This document shows positions 1-5,093 of a stretch of DNA of 5,093 bases, piece by piece. The notes under the pieces are model-generated. The model made no database searches, was not told where the DNA came from, and saw only the letters and a program-made list of their open reading frames with translations. Both the position numbers and the translations under genes were made by a program. Within the stretch, counting starts at the first letter, position 1. Each line of letters starts with the position of its first letter. Source of the DNA: Pseudorhodobacter sp. (lineage in GTDB: Bacteria; Pseudomonadota; Alphaproteobacteria; Rhodobacterales; Rhodobacteraceae); NCBI GenBank assembly GCA_014378345.1, contig JACMNW010000007.1, positions 1 through 5,093 of the forward strand, in the 5' to 3' direction.

Positions 1-971
1 CGGCAGATAAGGCAGGCATTCTGGCCGGTGATTTTATCACCCATGTCAACGGCGAATCCGTGCAGGGCCTGATGTTGGACGCGGCTGTTGAATTGTTGCG
101 CGGCCCGATCGGGTCTGAAATCATCGTCACTGTCGTGCGCGAAGGAACACCAGACCCGTTTGATGTGTCGATGATTCGTGACACCATCAAACTTGTTGCC
201 GTAAAAGGCAAAACCGTCGGCAACACTGTTGTGCTTCGTGTGACTACATTTAACGATCAAACCTACATCGGTCTTGAGGCAGAGCTGAAAAAGCAGGTCG
301 AGGCGTTGGGTGGTGCCGATAAGGTAGATGGCTTCGTTCTGGATTTGCGCAACAATCCGGGCGGTCTGCTTAATCAGGCGATCATGGTATCCGACGCGTT
401 CCTTGATAAAGGTGAAATCGTCTCCACCCGTGGCCGCGATGCAAGCAAGGGCGAACGGTTCAACGCCGAACTGGGCGATCTGACCGGTGGCAAAGCCATG
501 GTCGTTCTGATCAACGGCGGGTCTGCCTCGGCGTCTGAAATCGTGGCCGGGGCGTTGCAAGATCATCGCCGCGCCATTGTCGTTGGCACCAAAAGCTTTG
601 GTAAAGGGTCTGTGCAAACCCTTGTGCCGCTGCGCGGCGACGGTGCCATGCGTCTGACCACGGCGCGCTATTATACACCCTCGGGCCGGTCTATTCAGGC
701 GCTGGGCGTGGCCCCTGACATTGTAGTGAACCAACCCCCCGTTGCGCCGGTTGATCCCAACGCTCCGGTGGTCGAACAACCAAAACAGCGGTCAGAAGCT
801 GATCTGCGCGGCATCATCAGTAATGATTCGATGACTGAAGAAGAACGCACGCTGCAAGAGGAAGAACGCGCTAAAGCCGAGGAATCCGCCAAGCTGCGGG
901 ACGAAGATTACCAACTGGCCTATGCCGTTGATATCTTGAAGGGCTTGGCCGCGATTGAACCAAAGCCTTGA
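1..971 (+). CDS. ctpA: C-terminal processing protease, S41 family (CtpA), 5'-truncated by window edge
   Basis: Periplasmic serine protease of the CtpA/Prc type, which trims or degrades envelope proteins at their C-termini. The frame is open from base 3, and the upstream codons (ADKAGILAGDFITHVNGESV) are typical PDZ sequence, so the GTG at 60 is internal and the true start lies left of the window. Counting from the first whole codon, 322 residues are visible. The end of the PDZ domain is at about 1-52, the S41 core motif LDLRNNPGG at 113-121, the nucleophile loop GSASASE with the likely catalytic Ser at 176 (bases 528-530), and the likely catalytic Lys at 201 in FGKGSVQT (bases 603-605). The 25-residue Ser-Lys spacing equals that of E. 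coli Prc S452/K477. A charged, Glu-rich region (about 262-300) precedes the C-terminal DYQLAYAVDILKGL. The signal peptide and N-terminus are missing. A hairpin and then rppH follow. Family assignment is secure; the physiological substrate is unknown. Confidence 0.95.
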   Translation, partial: ADKAGILAGDFITHVNGESVQGLMLDAAVELLRGPIGSEIIVTVVREGTPDPFDVSMIRDTIKLVAVKGKTVGNTVVLRVTTFNDQTYIGLEAELKKQVEALGGADKVDGFVLDLRNNPGGLLNQAIMVSDAFLDKGEIVSTRGRDASKGERFNAELGDLTGGKAMVVLINGGSASASEIVAGALQDHRRAIVVGTKSFGKGSVQTLVPLRGDGAMRLTTARYYTPSGRSIQALGVAPDIVVNQPPVAPVDPNAPVVEQPKQRSEADLRGIISNDSMTEEERTLQEEERAKAEESAKLRDEDYQLAYAVDILKGLAAIEPKP

Positions 972-981
972 CGAAATGACC

Positions 982-1008
982 TGGGGCTGCGCCATTGGCG
1001 CGGCTCCA
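982..1008 (+). terminator. strong GC-rich hairpin between ctpA and rppH (terminator or mRNA 3' end)
   Basis: Eleven bases after the ctpA stop, 982-993 can pair with 997-1008 to give a 12-bp stem (ten Watson-Crick and two G-T pairs) with a 3-base ATT loop. The inner part is GCGCC/GGCGC. No T-tract follows (the next bases are CCACACGG), so this is not a textbook intrinsic terminator. It could be a U-tract-poor alphaproteobacterial terminator, a structure protecting the ctpA 3' end, or an element that lowers downstream rppH expression. It ends just before the rppH Shine-Dalgarno at 1015-1020. Confidence 0.5.
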
Positions 1009-1024
1009 CCACACGGAAAACCCA

Positions 1025-1507
1025 ATGCCAATAGATCCAGAATCTCTGCCGTACCGCCCCTGCGTGGGTGTCATGCTGATCAATGCGCAGGGCCTGATCT
1101 TTGCCGCCCAACGCATCGACAGCACCTCCCCCGCATGGCAAATGCCACAAGGTGGCATTGATGAAGGCGAAAAACCACGCGATGCCGCCCTGCGCGAATT
1201 GGTTGAAGAAACGGGCATCACGGCCGATCTGGTGCAATTCATCGCAAAAACCAACGATTGGGTTACCTACGACCTGCCGCCCGATTTGCTTGGCAAAGTT
1301 TGGGGTGGCAAATACCGCGGTCAGCGGCAGAAATGGTTTCTTTACCGCTATCTTGGCCGCGATGATCAGGTGCAAATTGCCACCGATCACCCCGAATTTT
1401 CATCGTGGTGCTGGATTGGCGCGGACGCAATGATCGCCTCTATCGTGCCGTTCAAGCGCGCGGTTTATGAAGCCGTGGTTGCCACGTTTCGCGCCAACCT
1501 TGCCTGA
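1025..1507 (+). CDS. rppH: RNA pyrophosphohydrolase RppH (Nudix hydrolase)
   Basis: Cytoplasmic Nudix enzyme that converts 5'-triphosphate or diphosphate RNA ends to monophosphate, which exposes transcripts to RNase E-type decay; it is also annotated as a dinucleoside polyphosphate hydrolase (IalA/NudH). The 160-residue product has a perfect Nudix box, GX5EX7REUXEEXGU, at residues 43-65 (bases 1151-1219). Family hallmarks are YRPCVGVMLIN near the N-terminus, AWQMPQGGID leading into the box, and GQRQKWFLYR after it. The ATG at 1025 is preferred because GGAAAA at 1015-1020 lies 4 bases upstream and the product has normal RppH length. An upstream in-frame TTG at 995 lies in the loop of the preceding hairpin and would add ten unconserved residues. 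It lies 53 bp after ctpA on the same strand; co-transcription is plausible but the hairpin may separate them. Its TGA directly abuts the stop of the opposing gene. Confidence 0.95.
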   Translation: MPIDPESLPYRPCVGVMLINAQGLIFAAQRIDSTSPAWQMPQGGIDEGEKPRDAALRELVEETGITADLVQFIAKTNDWVTYDLPPDLLGKVWGGKYRGQRQKWFLYRYLGRDDQVQIATDHPEFSSWCWIGADAMIASIVPFKRAVYEAVVATFRANLA

Positions 1508-2557
1508 TCAGACGCGCGCCAGTTTTGCATCCGCCAGCATATCGCGCACCATCGGAATAACCTGCTCACCGTAAAGCTGGATGCTTTTCATCATGGCTCC
1601 ATGCGGCATAGGCCCGCTGGAATACTTCATATCAAACCGTGCAATGCCCAGCGTGCGCACCGTTGCCGCGATTTTGCGTGCCACGGTTTCCGGCGCGCCT
1701 ACATAAAGTGAACCTTGGGCAATCTCGCCCATAAACCGCTCACGCGTCACCGGCGGCCAGCCGCGTTCGCCGCCAATTTTATCATGCAACACTTTGTAAT
1801 GCGGCCAGTTTTGTTCCATCGCCTCCACATCCGTTTCCGCAATATGCCCCGGTGAATGCACCCCAATCAGCCGAACAGGCCGGTTCATCTGCGCCGTCGC
1901 CCGGTGGTATAAATCAACGTAAGGCTTGAACCGCACCGGATCACCGCCGATAATTGCAAACATCATCGGCAGATCATGTCGCACCGCGCGCACCACCGAT
2001 TCCGGGCTGCCGCCCACGCCAACCCAAGCGCCAAGACCACCCGCCCCTAGCGTCGGATACACCCTTTGCTGCGTCAGCCCAGCCCGCGTCTTGCCTGACC
2101 ATGTAATTTCAGGATTGCGCAAAAGCTGTACAAACAGATCAAGCTTTTCTTCAAAGAGCAGATCATAATCTTCCAGATTTTGGCCAAACAACGGGAAACT
2201 TTCCGTAAACGACCCACGCCCTAAAACCACTTCTGCCCGCCCACCCGAAATGGCATTCAATGTTGAGAACCTCTGAAACACCCGCACAGGATCGTCCGAG
2301 CTTAGCACTGTCACCGCCGACCCCAGCTTGATTCTGCTCGTCCGCGCGCCAATCGCGCCCAGCACCACCTCGGGCGACGATATAGCGAAATCAACGCGGT
2401 GATGTTCACCCAGCCCTATGAAATCAATACCTACGGCGTCGGCCAGAACGCCTTGATCCACCACATCGCGCAACACCTGATCATGCGGCAACAGCGCCCC
2501 ACCCGCGCCCAAGGTGACGTCGCCAAACGTGTCGATACCCATCGATAGATCAGACAT
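1508..2557 (-). CDS. LLM-class flavin-dependent oxidoreductase (luciferase-like monooxygenase family)
   Basis: A 349-residue protein with a luciferase-like TIM-barrel fold (PF00296 type), predicted to use reduced flavin for oxygenation or a related redox step. Motifs in order: MGIDTFGD at 6-13, GLGEHHRVDF at 48-57, LGSAVTVLSSDDPVRVFQ at 78-95, SGGRAEVVLGRGSF at 104-117, GVGGSPESVVRA around 180-191, and a late GSLYVGAPETVARKIA. This pattern matches the atypical LLM subfamily resembling the structure-based model LLM_2I7G (TIGR03858), whose substrates are not established. The length is normal and no signal peptide is seen. The ATG at 2557 is supported by AGGAG (bases 2567-2571 on the complement) 9 bases upstream, with a sigma70-like promoter farther upstream. 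It is convergent with rppH with no intergenic bases and appears monocistronic. The substrate cannot be inferred. Confidence 0.9.
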   Translation of the reverse strand: MSDLSMGIDTFGDVTLGAGGALLPHDQVLRDVVDQGVLADAVGIDFIGLGEHHRVDFAISSPEVVLGAIGARTSRIKLGSAVTVLSSDDPVRVFQRFSTLNAISGGRAEVVLGRGSFTESFPLFGQNLEDYDLLFEEKLDLFVQLLRNPEITWSGKTRAGLTQQRVYPTLGAGGLGAWVGVGGSPESVVRAVRHDLPMMFAIIGGDPVRFKPYVDLYHRATAQMNRPVRLIGVHSPGHIAETDVEAMEQNWPHYKVLHDKIGGERGWPPVTRERFMGEIAQGSLYVGAPETVARKIAATVRTLGIARFDMKYSSGPMPHGAMMKSIQLYGEQVIPMVRDMLADAKLARV

Positions 2558-2590
2558 TATGCCAGTCTCCTATACTTAAACTCTGAACGG

Positions 2591-2619
2591 AATATAGGCA
2601 GCGGTCGCCCCGATGTAAG
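2591..2619 (-). promoter_or_regulatory. sigma70-like promoter for the LLM oxidoreductase
   Basis: Read on the - strand, CTTACA (complement of 2614-2619, 4/6 match to TTGACA) is followed after exactly 17 bases by TATATT (complement of 2591-2596, 5/6 match to TATAAT). This predicts a transcription start near 2584 and a leader of roughly 27 bases containing the AGGAG Shine-Dalgarno. The placement fits a monocistronic gene. It is a consensus match only. The rest of the 264-bp divergent gap (2620-2811) shows no clear ORF or repeat, and no convincing + strand promoter for the lipoprotein was recognised. Confidence 0.5.
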
Positions 2620-2821
2620 CCGCCCCGACCCTGCATTTTCAAACAGTCACCCGCGCTTTGGGACAGCTCACCAACCTGAACGGCAGCCTGTAAACAGTGG
2701 AGATCGCCCCCTGAATGCGCGACTGCCTGCCGATTACACAGCCCAATGCAACCAAATCCGCATCTGTGCGTTAACGATATCAGTGCGGGCAGGTGTCTGC
2801 CGGAAATGAACGAGGGTACAC

Positions 2822-3079
2822 ATGAACAAATTTCTTATGATCTTACCAATCGTCGCAGGCCTCGCCGCTTGTGATACCCAAGAACAACGCCAGCTTACCG
2901 GTACTTTGGCCGGTGCCGCTATTGGCGCCTCTGTTTCAAACAGAGACGACAAAGCAAAAGGCGTCATTATTGGCGGCCTTGCAGGGCTTGCGGCCGGCAC
3001 TCTGATCGGCGGGCGTGATACTCAGGGCCGCTGCCTCTACCAACGCCCCGACGGCAGCCGCTATTACTCGAATTGCTAA
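2822..3079 (+). CDS. small glycine-zipper lipoprotein
   Basis: An 85-residue predicted lipoprotein. A short signal peptide ends in lipobox LAAC, with the lipidated Cys at 17. The next residue is Asp 18, which in E. coli is an inner-membrane retention signal, though this rule may not hold in alphaproteobacteria. The body holds two Gly/Ala-rich hydrophobic segments (about 27-38, GTLAGAAIGASV, and 47-64, GVIIGGLAGLAAGTLIGG) separated by a charged turn, as in glycine-zipper 2TM / 17-kDa-antigen-like proteins (PF05433 type). The C-terminal tail carries Cys 71 and Cys 85 in a CLYQRPDGSRYYSNC module, probably disulfide-bonded in the periplasm. The start is supported by GAGGG at 2812-2816, 5 bases before ATG. 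The molecular role is unknown; related proteins are envelope-associated. The 3' end is overlapped antisense by the extended dehydrogenase frame. Confidence 0.85.
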   Translation: MNKFLMILPIVAGLAACDTQEQRQLTGTLAGAAIGASVSNRDDKAKGVIIGGLAGLAAGTLIGGRDTQGRCLYQRPDGSRYYSNC

Positions 3080-4255
3080 TCTGACCTTGGCGGCCCCACT
3101 ATATTGTGGGGCCGTTCGACGCCCTCCATACACCACCACTGACCGAATGCTTTCCCCCGAATGCATCAGATCAAACCCCTTGTTGATATCCTCCAGCTTC
3201 AAGGTGTGGGTGATCATCGCATCAATCTCGATCTTGCCATCCATGTACCAATCCACAATCCGCGGCACATCCGTGCGGCCCCGCGCGCCGCCAAAGGCCG
3301 TGCCTTTCCAGATACGCCCCGTTACCAACTGGAACGGCCGTGTTTCAATTACCGCGCCTGCGGGGGCCACGCCGATCACCACCGATACCCCCCAGCCCCG
3401 ATGCGTGCATTCCAGCGCATCGCGCATCACTTTCACATTGCCCGTGCAATCAAACGAATAATCCGCGCCACCGATTTGATCGAACGGGGTCTTTGTCATG
3501 TTCACAAGATGCTGCACTATAGACCCGTCCACATCTTTGGGGTTCACGAAATGGGTCATGCCAAAGCGTTCCCCCCACTCCTTTTTATCGTTGTTCAGAT
3601 CCACCCCGATAATCATATCCGCGCCCGCCAACCGCAGGCCCTGAATGACGTTCAAGCCAATACCACCAAGGCCGAACACCACCGCCTTCGCGCCAATTTC
3701 CACCTTGGCCGTGTTAATTACCGCCCCAATGCCGGTAGTCATTCCGCAACCGATATAGCAAATCTTGTCAAATGGCGCGTCGTCCCGCACTTTTGCCAGG
3801 GCAATTTCCGGCACCACCGTGTGGTTGGCAAACGTCGAACACCCCATGTAATGATAGATCGGCGTGCCATCCAGCATCGAAAACCGGCTAGTGCCATCGG
3901 GCATCAACCCCTGACCCTGCGTCGCGCGAATGGCGGTGCACAGGTTGGTCTTCTGGCTAAGGCAGCTTGGGCAGGTCCGGCATTCCGGCGTATAAAGCGG
4001 AATCACATGATCCCCCACTTTCAGGCTGGTCACCCCCGGCCCGCAGGCAATCACCACGCCCGCGCCTTCATGCCCCAGAATTGCCGGGAAAAGCCCTTCG
4101 GGATCAGCGCCCGACAGGGTAAATTCATCGGTGTGGCAAATGCCAGTAGCCTTGATCTCGACCAAAACCTCACCAAACTTTGGGTCGGCAAGGTACACTT
4201 CCATAATAACAAGCGGTTTACCCGCAGCAACGGCAACAGCGGCGCGTGTGCGCAT
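2936..4255 (-). CDS. adhI: S-(hydroxymethyl)glutathione dehydrogenase / class III alcohol dehydrogenase, with 63-residue read-through extension
   Basis: Cytoplasmic zinc enzyme that oxidises S-hydroxymethylglutathione, the formaldehyde-glutathione adduct, to S-formylglutathione with NAD+; the family also reduces S-nitrosoglutathione. Catalytic zinc ligands are Cys40, His62 (GHEGAG) and Cys170 (GCGMTTG). Structural zinc ligands are Cys92, 95, 98 and 106. Arg110 in IRATQGQGLMPDGTSRF matches the class III substrate-binding Arg. GLGGIG at 195-200 is the Rossmann loop, and Asp219 indicates NAD preference. The ATG at 4255 has AAGGA 7 bases upstream. The core ends normally at Tyr376 (SIRSVVVY, bases 3128-3130), but the next codon is GGA, not a stop. 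The frame continues to TGA at 2936-2938, through a hairpin and antisense into the lipoprotein gene, giving 439 residues. The canonical region is 3128-4255. A TGA-to-GGA change, a nearby indel or a sequencing error would explain this. No fghA or gfa partner is visible. Confidence 0.93.
   Translation of the reverse strand: MRTRAAVAVAAGKPLVIMEVYLADPKFGEVLVEIKATGICHTDEFTLSGADPEGLFPAILGHEGAGVVIACGPGVTSLKVGDHVIPLYTPECRTCPSCLSQKTNLCTAIRATQGQGLMPDGTSRFSMLDGTPIYHYMGCSTFANHTVVPEIALAKVRDDAPFDKICYIGCGMTTGIGAVINTAKVEIGAKAVVFGLGGIGLNVIQGLRLAGADMIIGVDLNNDKKEWGERFGMTHFVNPKDVDGSIVQHLVNMTKTPFDQIGGADYSFDCTGNVKVMRDALECTHRGWGVSVVIGVAPAGAVIETRPFQLVTGRIWKGTAFGGARGRTDVPRIVDWYMDGKIEIDAMITHTLKLEDINKGFDLMHSGESIRSVVVYGGRRTAPQYSGAAKVRLAIRVIAAAVGALVEAAALSITPADQSAGRKPCKAANNDAFCFVVSV
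3091..3114. terminator. perfect 9-bp hairpin, probable bidirectional terminator
   Basis: CGGCCCCAC (3091-3099) and GTGGGGCCG (3106-3114) form a perfect 9-bp stem with a 6-base TATATT loop. It starts 12 bases after the lipoprotein stop and lies between convergent genes, which suggests it ends transcripts from both sides. Neither side has a true T-tract (TTCGAC on the + side). On the - strand it begins 10 bases after the codon where formaldehyde dehydrogenase normally ends, a typical terminator position. That strengthens the case that the dehydrogenase stop codon was lost, because the present frame reads through the stem. Confidence 0.7.
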
Positions 4256-4329
4256 GGTGAAATCCTTTCCCTGTCAATTTTGCCAAAGCTGTGCGAAAGA
4301 CGCGCCAAATGCAACGCAGGAAACGACGC

Positions 4330-4674
4330 ATGACCAAAGCTTTTTACCTAACCGCACTGGCGCTGATGTTGGCAGGATGCGCCCCGGCACCGACACCAGA
4401 ACCAATAATCCCCACTGTGCCCGGCATAGATCCTGTCACCGGCCAACCGTTTGATCTGACACCCGGCCTGAATGATCTTGAACCGGACGTTTGCAAAAGC
4501 GCTGCCTATGCCGGGCTCGTCGGCCAACCCGGCACCGTTGTAGCCAATGCGGGCATCACGCAACCTTTCAGGGTTATTCCGCTGGGCAGTTTGGTTACCG
4601 AAGAATACAGCAGTCAACGCATCGACTTCTACCTTGATGGCACCGGCAACATTGCAAAAATCAGCTGCGGGTGA
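4330..4674 (+). CDS. I78-family peptidase inhibitor-like lipoprotein, first of tandem pair
   Basis: A 114-residue predicted lipoprotein. The signal peptide (residues 1-16) ends in lipobox LAGC with lipidated Cys17. A Pro-rich linker (18-50) precedes an I78-type domain at about 53-114. Features of the domain are DVC at 53-55, GLVGQP at 62-67, FRVI at 80-83, the VTEEYSSQRIDFYLD segment at 89-103 and terminal SCG at 112-114. Cys55 and Cys113 match the disulfide pair of I78 inhibitors such as the Aspergillus elastase inhibitor AFUEI. The domain is more divergent than in the downstream gene. The ATG at 4330 is chosen over an upstream GTG at 4291 because AGGAAA at 4318-4323 lies 6 bases before it and the signal peptide begins properly (MTKAFYL). 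It is divergent from the dehydrogenase across 74 bp, in which no good promoter was found. Its TGA overlaps the next ATG. The target protease is unknown. Confidence 0.82.
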   Translation: MTKAFYLTALALMLAGCAPAPTPEPIIPTVPGIDPVTGQPFDLTPGLNDLEPDVCKSAAYAGLVGQPGTVVANAGITQPFRVIPLGSLVTEEYSSQRIDFYLDGTGNIAKISCG

Positions 4675-4934
4675 TGCTGATGAAACTTTGCCTCATGGCG
4701 CTTGTGCTTTTGGCAAGCTGTGTCCCGCAAATGCAGCCCGCACCAACCACGTGTGCCGCCCCACAGTTGCAGGGGCTTTTGGGGCAACCCGCGACAAAGT
4801 TACAGGTGATGCGGTTTGCGTATCAGGTGCGCATAATTCGCCGCAGCCGAGCGGTCACCATGGATTACCTTCCAGACCGTCTGAACATCGAAATTGACGC
4901 AGACGAAAAGATCAGCCGCGTTTACTGCGGCTGA
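4674..4934 (+). CDS. I78-family peptidase inhibitor lipoprotein, second of tandem pair
   Basis: An 86-residue predicted lipoprotein. The signal peptide ends LLASC, with lipidated Cys16, and a short Pro-rich spacer leads to an I78 domain at about 26-86. The domain is recognisable from TCAAPQLQGLLGQP at 26-39, VRII at 52-55, VTMDYLPDRLNIEID at 61-75 and terminal VYCG. Cys27 and Cys85 are the probable disulfide, with the same 58-residue spacing as in the upstream paralogue; the two domains align without gaps over 60 residues. The family fold blocks serine proteases in characterised fungal members; here it would act in the periplasm or at a membrane surface. The ATG at 4674 overlaps the upstream stop (TGATG), implying translational coupling. 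In-frame GTG at 4671 and ATG at 4680 are alternatives, and no strong Shine-Dalgarno is seen. A cytochrome gene converges 24 bp downstream. Confidence 0.87.
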   Translation: MLMKLCLMALVLLASCVPQMQPAPTTCAAPQLQGLLGQPATKLQVMRFAYQVRIIRRSRAVTMDYLPDRLNIEIDADEKISRVYCG

Positions 4935-4958
4935 TCCAAAACGCAGATTTGAATTAGC

Positions 4959-5093
4959 TTATAGCCGGTACTTCGTGTGACAATCTTTACAGGCGCCGCC
5001 AAGGCCGCCCATGCCTGCCTGTACGCCTTCAACTGTTGATGCATCAAGGGCGGCGGAAGCCTTCACAAGCCCGTCAGCCTTGGCAACAAAATC
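4959..5093 (-). CDS. cytochrome c'/c-556-like class II cytochrome c, C-terminal fragment
   Basis: Only the last 44 codons and the TAA stop (4959-4961) lie in the window; the gene continues past the right edge. The visible peptide has a helical, Ala-rich stretch (DFVAKADGLVKASAALDAST), a Gly-rich loop (GMGGLGGA) and then CKDCH, a heme c attachment motif at bases 4977-4991, only five residues from the C-terminus (TKYRL). A CXXCH motif at the extreme C-terminus following GGxC is the signature of four-helix-bundle class II cytochromes (cytochrome c', c-556, PF01322 type). These are exported, periplasmic, and involved in electron transfer or NO and gas binding. The axial ligands and signal peptide are outside the window, so the subtype is open. 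It is convergent with the second I78 gene. Confidence 0.85.
   Translation of the reverse strand, partial: DFVAKADGLVKASAALDASTVEGVQAGMGGLGGACKDCHTKYRL

Noticed and set aside
995..1024. TTG at 995 as an earlier rppH start
   Set aside because: It falls in the loop of a stable hairpin, lacks a Shine-Dalgarno and adds residues not typical of RppH; ATG at 1025 is better.
920..1390. 156-codon open frame on the - strand opposite rppH
   Set aside because: It covers the complement of the ctpA end and the Nudix domain, with no ribosome binding site or recognisable product.
2788..2801. GGCAG-GTGT-CTGCC small stem upstream of the glycine-zipper lipoprotein
   Set aside because: A 5-bp stem is common by chance in GC-rich sequence and no operator or riboswitch pattern accompanies it.
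2734..3000. 88-codon - strand frame across the lipoprotein gene and its upstream gap
   Set aside because: Composition is low-complexity and antisense to the lipoprotein's signal peptide and zipper; no support for translation.
4272..4277. Perfect TTGACA on the - strand upstream of the dehydrogenase
   Set aside because: A matching -10 would fall inside the first codons and no TATAAT-like sequence is present there, so it is probably chance.
4291..4329. GTG at 4291 as start of the first I78 lipoprotein
   Set aside because: It would add a very basic 13-residue segment before a normal signal peptide; ATG at 4330 has a clear AGGAAA 6 bases upstream.
3161..4333. 390-codon open frame on the + strand
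   Set aside because: It lies entirely opposite the well-supported formaldehyde dehydrogenase; its His/Arg/Ala-rich product resembles no family and looks like an antisense shadow.
4918..4944. GCGTTT/AAACGC inverted repeat near the end of the second I78 gene
   Set aside because: Only 6 bp of stem with a 15-base loop, no following T-tract, and it starts within the coding region; too weak to call a terminator.

Overview
The window looks like ordinary chromosome from an alphaproteobacterium, most likely a Rhodobacterales (Roseobacter-type) marine bacterium. The evidence is protein character rather than any marker RNA: a CtpA-type S41 protease followed by RppH, a 376-residue class III alcohol dehydrogenase core of the AdhI/FlhA kind, I78-type inhibitor lipoproteins, and a class II cytochrome c with a C-terminal CXXCH. 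Base composition is moderately GC-rich throughout and no mobile element, tRNA, rRNA or CRISPR array was seen.

Layout from left to right. (1) The 3' part of a periplasmic C-terminal processing protease (ctpA) runs off the left edge on the + strand. It is followed by a strong GC hairpin and then rppH, the Nudix enzyme that removes 5' pyrophosphate from RNA. (2) On the - strand, a luciferase-like (LLM) flavin-dependent oxidoreductase abuts rppH stop to stop, the two stop codons forming TGATCA. It has a good Shine-Dalgarno sequence and a sigma70-like promoter in the 264-bp divergent gap. (3) On the + strand, a small glycine-zipper lipoprotein is followed by a perfect 9-bp hairpin. (4) Convergent to it on the - strand is glutathione-dependent formaldehyde dehydrogenase (class III ADH). 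(5) Divergent from that, on the + strand, are two translationally coupled small lipoproteins, both of the I78 peptidase-inhibitor fold. (6) At the right edge, on the - strand, are the last 44 codons of a cytochrome c'/c-556-like protein.

Three of the complete genes encode small lipoproteins, so much of the right half concerns the cell envelope and periplasm. The formaldehyde dehydrogenase oxidises the glutathione adduct of formaldehyde. Its usual partner, S-formylglutathione hydrolase, is not in the window.

The most unusual observation is that the dehydrogenase reading frame has no stop after its normal C-terminal end (SIRSVVVY). It continues through the terminator-like hairpin and 144 bp antisense into the neighbouring lipoprotein gene, predicting a 63-residue extension. 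The tandem I78 lipoprotein pair is the second point of interest. No wholly new system could be identified.
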